This document shows, piece after piece, positions 1 through 7,143 of a stretch of DNA of 46,431 nt (the stretch's first letter is position 1; each line of letters begins with the position of its first letter). Made by a program: the position numbers and the translations under genes. Source of the DNA: Planctomycetota bacterium (lineage in GTDB: Bacteria > Planctomycetota > JAJSAM01 > JAJVHW01); the NCBI GenBank assembly GCA_024277065.1, contig JAJRVY010000234.1:1-46431 (forward strand). The letters are read 5' to 3'. The notes beneath the pieces were generated by a model. It was not told the origin of the DNA. It saw only the letters and a program-made list of their open reading frames with translations, and made no database searches.

Positions 1-87
1 AAGGCTACGAATCGAGCGGCCGGATCGCTGTAGCGCCACCATCTGGCGCCGGAACTCCTCGGGGTACGGTTTGCGTGTGCGTGGCAT
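1..87 (-). CDS. IS3-family transposase OrfA, N-terminal fragment
   Basis: 29 codons are visible, from an ATG at 87-85 to the window edge, preceded by a good ribosome site (GGAGGAG, about 101-107 on the plus strand). The peptide contains PYPEEFRRQMVALQRSGRS, the typical start of the IS3/IS911 OrfA helix-turn-helix (K.Y..EF....V.L...G.S). OrfA binds the IS ends and is normally fused to the OrfB DDE transposase by a -1 frameshift. Only the first part is present, so activity cannot be judged. Confidence 0.75.
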   Translation of the reverse strand, partial: MPRTRKPYPEEFRRQMVALQRSGRSIRSL

Positions 88-141
88 CGGGACAGTCTCC
101 TCCCCCCTGCGGGGATGTGTCCACGAAACGGGGGAACCTCA
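1..141 (-). mobile_element. IS3-family insertion sequence, left end (cut by window edge)
   Basis: The minus strand carries the start of an OrfA-type transposase. Upstream of it lies a CCCCCGTTTCGTGGACA stretch (about 118-134), which resembles the terminal inverted repeats of IS3-family elements. The probable tip is the TGAGG that reads leftward from 141. The rest of the element lies outside the window. The exact end is inferred, because the other terminus and any target duplication cannot be seen. The element abuts a 13-bp tandem repeat. Confidence 0.6.
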
Positions 142-241
142 CACCCCACCCGCGCACCCCACCCGCGCACCCCACCCTCGCACGCCGCCGGCGTGCCCGC
201 CCCACACTCGCACCCCCGCCGGCGTGCCCGCCCCACACTCG
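142..241. repeat. Two adjoining GC-rich tandem repeats beside the IS end
   Basis: A 13-bp unit (CACCCCACCCGCG) occurs at 142-154 and 155-167, with a one-base variant at 168-180. A 26-bp block (CCGCCGGCGTGCCCGCC, then CCACACTCG) follows at 185-210 and again at 216-241, giving a 31-bp period. There is no spacer diversity, so this is not a CRISPR. The repeat starts exactly where the IS3 end is inferred. No gene crosses it. Confidence 0.8.
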
Positions 242-255
242 CGACGCCGGGCGTA

Positions 256-279
256 GGGTTGACCCATTGTGGTCAACCC
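256..279. repeat. Perfect 9-bp inverted repeat GGGTTGACC-N6-GGTCAACCC
   Basis: The arms are 256-264 and 271-279, around the loop CATTGT. It could be a protein-binding operator, a second insertion-sequence end or a hairpin. It is not followed by a T tract. Nothing coding is close enough to assign it to a gene. Confidence 0.6.
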
Positions 280-765
280 GGAGGTCCCTGGCGCGCACGG
301 CTGTCGTAACGTCTCACGCCATACCTGTACCGCACACGTGCACTCTCTCTGGTGAAGGCCGTGCGCGGCGCCGTCCCGAGAGATCGGGTGGGGGCAGTGG
401 CGTGTAGGTCCGAAGGATGGACGACACCGGGGCACGAGCACGGATTCAGACAGCAGTACGCGTTCAGGGGGGGGCGTCGAGGCCGGTGACGCGGGCGCTC
501 GCTCTCTTGGTCGCATTGCGGGAGAGGTCGCCCTCCGTCGGGGCCGACCGTCGTCTACCGGGGAGGCGCCAGAACGCCGGCCGGCCTCACGCCGCGAGCG
601 AGCGTCGATGTCGAGGGGCCGGCGGCGCGGCCGGGCGGAACGGCGCAGGTCATCGATGTGGACCGTCCCGAGCCCGGAGGACCTGAGCCCCGACCGGCGT
701 GGCGGTGGGCGCGGTGGGCTGGGTAGCATCGGCGGCTTCCCGAGCGCATCCCCGAGGAGTCCCGC
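280..765. other. Gene-free stretch upstream of the peptide transporter
   Basis: I see no recognisable gene here. The open frames (for example 417-686 on the plus strand) have Arg/Ala/Gly-rich composition typical of random high-GC frames and no motif. A run of eight G lies at 467-474. The promoter of the transporter gene at 766 should lie in the last part, but I cannot pick convincing -35/-10 boxes. Confidence 0.5.
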
Positions 766-2643
766 ATGCCCAGCCCCACCGTGATCCGCCGCGCCGCGCC
801 ACTGGCGGCGCTGCTCGCTCTCGGCGCCGCGTCCTGCGGGGACGACACCGCCCCGCAGGCGACGCCCCCGCAGCAGGCGGCACCCGCCGCGGACTGGGCG
901 GATGCCGCGGGCGCCGCTCCGGTGGATGTCGGCACGCCGGCCCCGCCGTTCGCACCTCTCACCGTGGAGCCGCCCAAGGTGCACGACGTCTCCGGTCGCT
1001 ACGGCGGCATGCTGACGTGGGCCGAGGTCGGCGAGGTCGCTGCCTTCAACCCGACCGTCACGAACACGGCGATGGAGTCCGAGCTGGCGGGCCTCGTGTT
1101 CGACTCGCTCGTCACCTACGACAACGCCGCCTGGCGCCACGGGCCGTCTCTCGCCGCATCGTGGGACGTCAGCGACGACGATCTGACCTGGACTTTCCAC
1201 CTGCGCCGGGGCATCAAGTGGAGCGACGGCGAGCCCTTCACGGCACGCGACGTCGAGTTCACGTTCGAGGACGTGGTCTTCAACGACGCGATCCCGTCGA
1301 GCGACAAGGACGGCTTCAAGGTCGGCGACGCGCCGCTGCCCACCGTGGACGTCCTGGACGATCACACCGTGCGCTTCACGCTCCCGCGCGTCAACGCACT
1401 GTTCCTGACGTACGTGGGCGGCGTGTTCATCGTGCCCGAGCACAAGTGGAACGACGCCGTGACGGGCGACGACCCGGCGTACAAGTCGGCGATGAGCGCC
1501 ACGCAGGATCTCGCCGACGTGGTCGGCACCGGCCCCTTCCGCGTGATCGCCTACAGCGGCGCCGAGCGCGTGCTCTACGAGCGCAACCCGTATGCCTGGG
1601 AGGAGGACCGCGACGGTAACCGCCTGCCCTACGTCGATCGCGCCATGGTGCTGATGTACAAGGAGTTGCCGACGCGCACGACGGCCTTCCTCGCCGGTGA
1701 GTTCGACATGATCACGGACATCCCGGCCCCGGACTACGACCGCGTCAAGCAGGCCGAGGCGGGCGGCGCGTTCGAGATCCACCGGCTGGGGCTGTCGCTC
1801 AACACGAACTGGGTGACGTTCAACCAGCACGACGGCAGGAACGCGGACGGCGAGCCCTTCGTCGAGCCCGCCAAACTGGCTCTCTTCCAGAACCCCGACT
1901 TCCGGCGCGCCATGAGCTACGCGATCGATCGCGAGAACCTCGTCAAGCTGCTGCTCAACGGCAAGGGCGAGGCCATCTACGGCCCGACGAGTCCCGCGAA
2001 CGAGGAGTGGTACAGCGACGACTTCGACAAGACGCCCTACGACCCCGCGAAGGCGCGCACGCTGCTGGCCGGGATCGGCCTCACGGACCGCGACGGCGAC
2101 GGCGTGCTCGAGGACGCGGAGGGCAATCGCGTCTCCATCGAACTGACCACGAACGTCGAGAACAACACGCGCGTCCAGATCCTGAACCAGCTCAAGGCCG
2201 ACTGGACGGCGATCGGTGTCGAGGCGAGCACGCGCCCGCTGACGTTCCAGGAACTGGTCCACGAGCTCGAGGACGGCCACGGCTGGGAGGCCATGCTGCT
2301 CGGCTGGGGCAGCGCCGTGCCGCCGGACCCGCTCTTCGGCAAGAACATCCACCTGTCCTCGGGCCGCCTGCACGTCTGGTACCCGGCGCAGGCGGAGCCC
2401 GTGAACGAGTGGGAGCGGCAGGCCGACGCGATCCTCGAGAAGATGGCCGGCCTGCCGGACGCCGCCGACAGGAAACCGCTCTGGGCACAGTACCTCGCGC
2501 ACTTCGCGGGCGGTCTCCCGATGCTCTACCTCTTCAGCCAGAACGCGTACGCGGCCTCCGTGCCACGCGTGCGCAATCTGCAGCCGTCGGTCCTGCGCCC
2601 GCAGACCTGGCACAACATCGAGGAGCTCTGGCTGGAGCGCTGA
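766..2643 (+). CDS. ABC transporter substrate-binding lipoprotein, family 5 (peptide/oligopeptide)
   Basis: This 625-residue protein is the extracytoplasmic receptor of a dipeptide/oligopeptide (Dpp/Opp-type) importer. It starts with an n-region and hydrophobic stretch ending in AASC, a lipobox with the lipidated Cys at about 24. The mature part has SBP_bac_5 hallmarks: an early 'LTWTFHLRRGIKWSDGEPFT' segment, 'ADVVGTGPFRVI', and 'NPDFRRAMSYAIDRENLVKLLL'. The ATG at 766 has a GAGGAG site 7 nt upstream. The permease genes follow closely on the same strand. The ligand cannot be read from sequence; family 5 proteins also bind nickel, heme or sugars. Confidence 0.9.
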   Translation: MPSPTVIRRAAPLAALLALGAASCGDDTAPQATPPQQAAPAADWADAAGAAPVDVGTPAPPFAPLTVEPPKVHDVSGRYGGMLTWAEVGEVAAFNPTVTNTAMESELAGLVFDSLVTYDNAAWRHGPSLAASWDVSDDDLTWTFHLRRGIKWSDGEPFTARDVEFTFEDVVFNDAIPSSDKDGFKVGDAPLPTVDVLDDHTVRFTLPRVNALFLTYVGGVFIVPEHKWNDAVTGDDPAYKSAMSATQDLADVVGTGPFRVIAYSGAERVLYERNPYAWEEDRDGNRLPYVDRAMVLMYKELPTRTTAFLAGEFDMITDIPAPDYDRVKQAEAGGAFEIHRLGLSLNTNWVTFNQHDGRNADGEPFVEPAKLALFQNPDFRRAMSYAIDRENLVKLLLNGKGEAIYGPTSPANEEWYSDDFDKTPYDPAKARTLLAGIGLTDRDGDGVLEDAEGNRVSIELTTNVENNTRVQILNQLKADWTAIGVEASTRPLTFQELVHELEDGHGWEAMLLGWGSAVPPDPLFGKNIHLSSGRLHVWYPAQAEPVNEWERQADAILEKMAGLPDAADRKPLWAQYLAHFAGGLPMLYLFSQNAYAASVPRVRNLQPSVLRPQTWHNIEELWLER

Positions 2644-2678
2644 ACGAGGAGCCCGCGCCCGCCTTCCGGAACTCGACC

Positions 2679-3851
2679 GTGCCCACCTTCTTCCTCCGCC
2701 GGCTGCTGTCGCTGCCGCCGCTGCTGCTCGTCATCAGTTTCCTGACGTTCCTGCTGCTCCAGGCATCGGGCGGTGACTTCTTCAATCGCCTCGAAGAGGA
2801 CCCCAAGGTCTCGCAGGACTACGTGATGCGCCTGCGCGCGAGCGCCGGCCGCGTGGTACCCGTCGCGCCGGCGGATCGCGCCGAAGATCTCGGCACGTTC
2901 GAGGTGCGCGGCAACACGTATGCATTCGACGCGCAAGGCGCTCTGCTGCGTGACGGCGCGCCGGTTTCACCGGCCACGGAGCAGGACGCGCTCAAGCGCT
3001 TCGTCCACGCGGACGGGGATCAGTACACCGTCACCGAGCAGGGCAACGTCTATCTGTGGGTGGGCCGCCTTCGCGGCTACGCCGCGTGGCTCGGGAACGC
3101 CGTCACGGGGGACCTCGGCGAGAGCTTCCAGTACAAGACGAGCGTCGTGTCGGTGATCACCTCGCGACTGCTGAACACGCTGCTCCTCTCGAGCGTCGCG
3201 CTGCTCATCGCCTGGGGGCTGGCGATCCCGCTGGGCGTTTGGAGCGGCGTGCGGCCCAACAGCGTGATCGACTACGTCTGTGGCGCCACGGCCTACTTCG
3301 GTCTCTCGATCCCCTCCGTCTTCCTGGCGCTGCTCGCCGTCCTGTTCGCCTACTACACGGGGTGGTTCCCCATCGGCGGCATGCGCGACCTCGTGCGCTG
3401 GGGGGACATGACGGGCAGCGAGAAGGCCCTCGACCTCGCCCACCATCTCGCGCTCCCGGCGGCGGTCATCGGGTTCAACGGGCTCGCCGGGTACATGCGC
3501 CAGATGCGCGGGCAGATGGTCGAGACGATGTCCGCGGACTACGTGCGCACGGCGCGCGCCAAGGGCCTGGCGCGGCGCTCGGTCGTCTACAAACACGCCC
3601 TGCGCAACGCGATCAACCCGCTGCTCACCCTCCTCGGGTTCTCGCTTGCAGGCCTGCTCTCGGGGTCGTTCCTGGTCGAGGTCGTCATGAACTGGCCCGG
3701 GCTCGCGCGCGTGGTCGTCGATGCCGTCTTCGCGCGCGACGAACCGCTGGTGATGGCCGCCGTCCTCGTTGCCACGCTGATGCTGGTCGCGGGCAACATC
3801 GTCGCGGACATCCTGCTCGCGTTCGCCGACCCGAGGATCCGTCTGGAATGA
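2679..3851 (+). CDS. Peptide ABC transporter permease, DppB type
   Basis: Inner-membrane permease of about 390 residues. The GTG at 2679 is chosen because it gives a normal N-terminus (FFLRRLLSLPPLLLVISFL, first membrane helix). A CTG further upstream in the same frame would touch the previous stop. A hydrophilic segment of about 120 residues (roughly 30-150) separates helix 1 from the family signature GDLGESF. The BPD_transp_1 core follows, with the EAA loop 'ADYVRTARAKGLARRSV' that docks the ATPase. The gene ends in an ATGA overlap with the next permease. The periplasmic segment is longer than in typical DppB proteins (usually about 310-340 residues in all). Confidence 0.88.
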   Translation: MPTFFLRRLLSLPPLLLVISFLTFLLLQASGGDFFNRLEEDPKVSQDYVMRLRASAGRVVPVAPADRAEDLGTFEVRGNTYAFDAQGALLRDGAPVSPATEQDALKRFVHADGDQYTVTEQGNVYLWVGRLRGYAAWLGNAVTGDLGESFQYKTSVVSVITSRLLNTLLLSSVALLIAWGLAIPLGVWSGVRPNSVIDYVCGATAYFGLSIPSVFLALLAVLFAYYTGWFPIGGMRDLVRWGDMTGSEKALDLAHHLALPAAVIGFNGLAGYMRQMRGQMVETMSADYVRTARAKGLARRSVVYKHALRNAINPLLTLLGFSLAGLLSGSFLVEVVMNWPGLARVVVDAVFARDEPLVMAAVLVATLMLVAGNIVADILLAFADPRIRLE

Positions 3852-5179
3852 GCGCCGCCCCGGCTGCCGTCCGACCGAGCCCCGGCCCGTGGCGCGTGCT
3901 GTGGCGACGCCTGCTCCACAACCGCGTGGCGGTGACCGGCGGCGTGCTCCTGGCGATCCTGTACGCGTCGGCCTGTTTCGCGGGCTTCCTCGCGCCGTAT
4001 CGCTACGACGAAGGTGATCGCGACGCGAGCCGCGCGGCGCCGATGCTGTTCGGTGGCTTCGAGGCCGCCGCGCGCGAGATCCCGTCGAAGGTGCGGCCGG
4101 GCAGGACGGCGACCATCTACGAGCGCCGCTGGACGTGGCTCGAGGGCGGCATCCACTTCCGCGACCAGAGCGGCGCGTTCACGCTGCGGCCCCACGTCCA
4201 TCCGCTGACCGAGATCGAGTACCGCGACGAGTGGGGCGAGCGCGCGTACACCCGCGCCGAGGATCGCAGTGTCAGTCTCCCCGTGCGCTTCTTCGTGGAG
4301 TCCGAGAACGAGCACGAGATCTTCAGCCTGCTCGGCCTGTGGCCCGTCGAGAGCCGGCTCCGCCTGTTCGGCGTCGAGGCGCCGCCCGGCACGCAGGGAC
4401 GCGCGCACGTGTTCCTTCTCGGCAGCGACGCACAGGGCCGCGACATCTTCTCGCGCCTGCTCTTCGGCGGTCAGATCAGCCTCTCCGTCGGTCTTCTGGG
4501 AGTCCTCATCTCGATGAGCCTCGGCATGCTGATGGGAGGCATCAGCGGGTACTTCGGCGGCTGGATCGACTTCGTGTTCCAGCGCCTGGTCGAGGTCATC
4601 CTAGCGGTGCCCGCGCTCTATCTGATCATCGTGATCGGCGGGCAGCTCCGCGGCATGAAGCACAGCGACGGCAAACCGTTCTCGTCCACCGAGATCTACC
4701 TGTCGATCGTCATCGTCCTGGCGTTCGTCTACTGGGCGTCGATCAGTCGCGTGATCCGCGGCATGGTGCTGGCGCTCAAGGAGAACGAGTACGTCGTCGC
4801 CGCGCGCGCGCTCGGCGTGCCGACGCCGGCGATCATCGTCCGCCACATCCTGCCCAATACGTTCAGCTTCGCGATCGTGACGGCCACGCTGACGATCCCG
4901 TACTACATCCTCGGCGAGGTGGCGCTGTCGTTCCTCGGCCTCGGCATCCAGGACCCCGAGGCGTCCTGGGGCATCCTGCTGCGCGACGCGCAGGAGACCG
5001 CGTATCTCGTCGAGCAACCCTGGGTCATCGCCCCCGGCGTCTTCATCTTCATCGCCGTGATGGCCTTCAACTTCCTCGGCGACGGTCTGCGCGACGCCGC
5101 CGACCCCAAGGCCGTCATCCACACCGCCAAGACCGCGGGCGACGTGCTCGAGCACGCGGAGCCGGAAGCGGACGATTGA
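3848..5179 (+). CDS. Peptide ABC transporter permease, DppC type, with large periplasmic insert
   Basis: 443-residue second permease of the importer, starting at the ATG of an ATGA overlap with the upstream gene. Helix 1 (about 28-50) is followed by about 140 hydrophilic residues before the DppC hallmark LLGSDAQGRDIFSRLLFGG (about 190-208). The membrane core then carries the EAA loop 'ENEYVVAARALGVPTPA' and ends with 'NFLGDGLRDAADPK'. Normal DppC proteins are about 300 residues, so the insert is notable and parallels the enlarged loop of its partner. No DppD/DppF ATPase follows; the next genes are convergent, so ATPases must come from elsewhere. Confidence 0.88.
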   Translation: MSAAPAAVRPSPGPWRVLWRRLLHNRVAVTGGVLLAILYASACFAGFLAPYRYDEGDRDASRAAPMLFGGFEAAAREIPSKVRPGRTATIYERRWTWLEGGIHFRDQSGAFTLRPHVHPLTEIEYRDEWGERAYTRAEDRSVSLPVRFFVESENEHEIFSLLGLWPVESRLRLFGVEAPPGTQGRAHVFLLGSDAQGRDIFSRLLFGGQISLSVGLLGVLISMSLGMLMGGISGYFGGWIDFVFQRLVEVILAVPALYLIIVIGGQLRGMKHSDGKPFSSTEIYLSIVIVLAFVYWASISRVIRGMVLALKENEYVVAARALGVPTPAIIVRHILPNTFSFAIVTATLTIPYYILGEVALSFLGLGIQDPEASWGILLRDAQETAYLVEQPWVIAPGVFIFIAVMAFNFLGDGLRDAADPKAVIHTAKTAGDVLEHAEPEADD

Positions 5180-5192
5180 GTCTCTCCGCGCG

Positions 5193-5268
5193 CACGGGGC
5201 ACGGGGCACGGGGCACGGGGCACGGGGGCGCGGGGGCGCGGGGGCGCGGGGGCGCGGGGGCGCGGGGG
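5193..5268. repeat. Two-part microsatellite: 5 x CACGGGG then 5 x CGCGGGGG
   Basis: Five exact 7-bp units (5193-5227), one extra G, then five exact 8-bp units (5229-5268). The second unit differs from the first by A to G and one added G. It fills the gap between the convergent permease and glycine-zipper genes. Such G-rich arrays can slip and may form G-quadruplexes; that is inference. Confidence 0.95.
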
Positions 5269-5282
5269 CGCCGAGCGCTGCG

Positions 5283-5573
5283 CTACTCGATGGGCGGGGC
5301 GGGAGCGTTCGACGTCTTCTCCGGGCCCTTCGGGCGGGCCGCGTCGGCGTCGGCATCGTCCTGGCTCTTGCCGATGAGGTAGCCCGCGCCGGCGCCGACC
5401 GCGGCGCCGATCAGGGCGCCCTTGCCGCGGTTCCCGCTCTGGTGGCCGATGATCGCGCCCGCCCCGGCTCCGGCGCCCGCGCCGACGGCGGTGCCTGTGC
5501 CGGCCTTGGTGGCGCACGCGGGGAGGCATCCAGCGAGGACGACGGTGAGGACGAGGGCGAGGTGGCGTGACAT
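5283..5573 (-). CDS. Glycine-zipper lipoprotein
   Basis: 96 residues. The signal peptide ends in VVLAGC (lipidated Cys about 16), followed by alternating Ala/Gly stretches (VGAGAGAGAGAIIGHQSG and GALIGAAVGAGAGYLIGKSQ) that match the YMGG/OmpA-like glycine-zipper fold. Such proteins sit in the outer membrane or periplasm and are often linked to envelope integrity; no specific role can be given. The ATG at 5573 has an AGGAGA ribosome site. The tail is charged (Asp, Lys, Pro). The gene stops with TAG next to the G-rich satellite. Confidence 0.82.
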   Translation of the reverse strand: MSRHLALVLTVVLAGCLPACATKAGTGTAVGAGAGAGAGAIIGHQSGNRGKGALIGAAVGAGAGYLIGKSQDDADADAARPKGPEKTSNAPAPPIE

Positions 5574-5720
5574 GAGCGGTCTCCTGTTCTGCGACGTCCC
5601 ACGGACGTGCGGGGTGCGCGCGGCGCGCGGCGCGCGGCGGGTAGAGTACCGCCCGACACGCCTCCACGGCCCGCCTTCCAGAGCCCCGGCCGCGCAACGC
5701 CGGGCGGCAGCCGCGATCCG

Positions 5721-6596
5721 TCAACCGGCGGGCGACGCGAGTCCCCCGTCCGTACTCCGGTCCGTGGGTGCCGCAGGTCCCTCGGCACGGCCCTCGAGCT
5801 CTACGAGGCGGGCCTGGATGCGTGCGCGGCGTATGCTGACGAGGGTGCCAAGAGCTCCGCCGCACAGACCGACGGCGGCGCCGCCGAAGCCGCCGACGTA
5901 GGCGGCGCCCTCGGGTGCGAGCACGACGAGGACGGCGGTGGTGGCGAAGAGCACGCTGCCGGCGATGCCGCAGAGGAGGAAGCCGACGACCTTCACGCGG
6001 CGCAGGGCGGCGTAGGCTGCGGCCAGTCCGGGCGAGCCCGCGGCGTCGCGCGGTTCGGATTCGAGGCGCGAGGCGCGTGCTCCCCAGGCGAAGCCGGGCC
6101 AGAAGATGGCGCCGGCGAGGAGCGCGAGCGCGTGCGTGGACTCCGCGATCGCCCAGCCCGTGGCGGCGATGTAGACGGCGTAGAGCGCCCAGCCGAGAGC
6201 GACCAGCACCGTCGGCGCGGGGGACGCCTCGTGACGCGGCACGAGCGACGCGCTGCGCGTCGTGCGCGACGGACCGTTCGCGTTGCGCCAGCCCGGATCG
6301 CGGGCGGCGAGCACGCGCACCGCGAGGCCGAACCAGAGCGACATGAAGCTCGCCATCGTGAACAGGAGCGTCCAGACGCCGTGCCCGCTCGCGCTGAAGA
6401 CGGCGCCCCGCTCGTAGGCCGCCTGCGCGGCGACGTGAACGAGCAGCGCGAACGCCGTGGCGCTCCAGAGCGCCCGGGGGAGACGCGCCGCGCGGGCGCC
6501 GCCGACGGCCGGATGCCGCCGCACGAAGAGGGTGATCAGCGCCGGGAAGAGGATCATGGCCGGCGGGAAGAGTCGATCGAACCAGAGCATCATCGT
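5721..6596 (-). CDS. Uncharacterised multi-pass membrane protein co-transcribed with a GntR regulator
   Basis: 291 residues with about seven hydrophobic segments (roughly 8-25, 42-59, 72-95, 128-150, 153-171, 200-226, 230-254). A charged linker lies between segments 3 and 4 and a short cytoplasmic-looking tail at the end. I do not recognise a family. The start is the first of two adjacent ATGs just after AAGGAG, overlapping the end of the GntR gene. YtrA-type GntR regulators usually control the membrane transporter genes that follow them, so this protein is probably their target product, perhaps an export or stress protein. That role is inference. Confidence 0.7.
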   Translation of the reverse strand, partial: TMMLWFDRLFPPAMILFPALITLFVRRHPAVGGARAARLPRALWSATAFALLVHVAAQAAYERGAVFSASGHGVWTLLFTMASFMSLWFGLAVRVLAARDPGWRNANGPSRTTRSASLVPRHEASPAPTVLVALGWALYAVYIAATGWAIAESTHALALLAGAIFWPGFAWGARASRLESEPRDAAGSPGLAAAYAALRRVKVVGFLLCGIAGSVLFATTAVLVVLAPEGAAYVGGFGGAAVGLCGGALGTLVSIRRARIQARLVELEGRAEGPAAPTDRSTDGGLASPAG

Positions 6597-7021
6597 CGTG
6601 TCTCCTTGTGGGCCGCGCCGCGGCGGCGCGCCTTCCGCGCACGCGCCGGCCACAGCTCGTCGAGTGCCTCCTCCACGAGGCGTTCCGTCTGCCGGCGGCT
6701 GAGCCCGGCCAGCCGCGCGTCGGCCAGCGCCGCCGCCACGCGCGCCGCCACCTCGGCCGGCTCCGTGGCGCGGCCGGCGCGCGCCGTGCGCGCGGTGACG
6801 ACCGTGCCGCGCCCGCGCACGGTGCTGACCAGCCCCTGGCTCTCGAGCTCGCGGTAGGCCCGGGCCACGGTGTTCATGTGGATGCCCAGATCGGCGGCGA
6901 GCTGGCGCACGGTCGGCAGCCGCGCGCCCGGTTTCACCTCGCCGCGTGCGATGGCGCCGCGCAGCCCGGCCACGAGCTGGTCCGCGAGGGGCACCGGAGA
7001 GTCGAGCTGCACCGTGAGCAT
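6590..7021 (-). CDS. GntR-family transcriptional regulator, YtrA subfamily
   Basis: 143 residues from the ATG at 7021. The N-terminal winged helix (about 5-75) reads 'SPVPLADQLVAGLRGAIARG', 'GARLPTVRQLAADLGIHMNT' and 'AYRELESQGLVSTVRGRGT', the standard GntR DNA-binding pattern. Only a short helical C-terminal tail of about 65 residues follows, with no ligand-binding FCD/UTRA domain, which defines the YtrA type. It overlaps the downstream membrane-protein gene. A near-perfect palindrome overlaps its start region (7028-7050), which suggests autorepression. A longer in-frame start at 7111 exists but would read through the palindrome. Confidence 0.88.
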   Translation of the reverse strand: MLTVQLDSPVPLADQLVAGLRGAIARGEVKPGARLPTVRQLAADLGIHMNTVARAYRELESQGLVSTVRGRGTVVTARTARAGRATEPAEVAARVAAALADARLAGLSRRQTERLVEEALDELWPARARKARRRGAAHKETRR

Positions 7022-7027
7022 GTAATC

Positions 7028-7050
7028 ATTGTCTCGAACTTTGAGACAAT
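7028..7050 (-). promoter_or_regulatory. Probable operator of the GntR/YtrA regulator
   Basis: Inverted repeat ATTGTCTC-N7-GAGACAAT, 8-bp arms at 7028-7035 and 7043-7050, lying 7 nt upstream of the regulator's ATG. Its AT content stands out from the surrounding GC-rich DNA. The position suits an autoregulatory site that would cover the promoter or translation start. Binding by the neighbouring GntR protein is inferred. Confidence 0.6.
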
Positions 7051-7143
7051 TGCCAGCAAGAACCGGCCGACCACGAGGGGGTGGCGCGAGTTGCCCCTGG
7101 CGCGCGCGCAAGCGCTATCCTCTGCCGGACGGAGGGAGCCCCG

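Noticed and set aside
417..686. 89-codon frame in the gene-free stretch
   Set aside because: No ribosome site of note, no motif, random-looking high-GC composition; not counted as a gene.
139..2613. 824-codon antisense open frame across the binding-protein gene
   Set aside because: Arg/Val/Leu/Glu-rich composition, no start signal, no domain; a by-product of the high G+C content opposite a real gene. The same applies to the 933-codon frame antisense to fusA (21108-23909).
5193..5268. CRISPR array
   Set aside because: Units are 7-8 bp with no unique spacers and no cas genes; it is a simple satellite. The arrays at 142-241 and 33229-33288 fail for the same reason.
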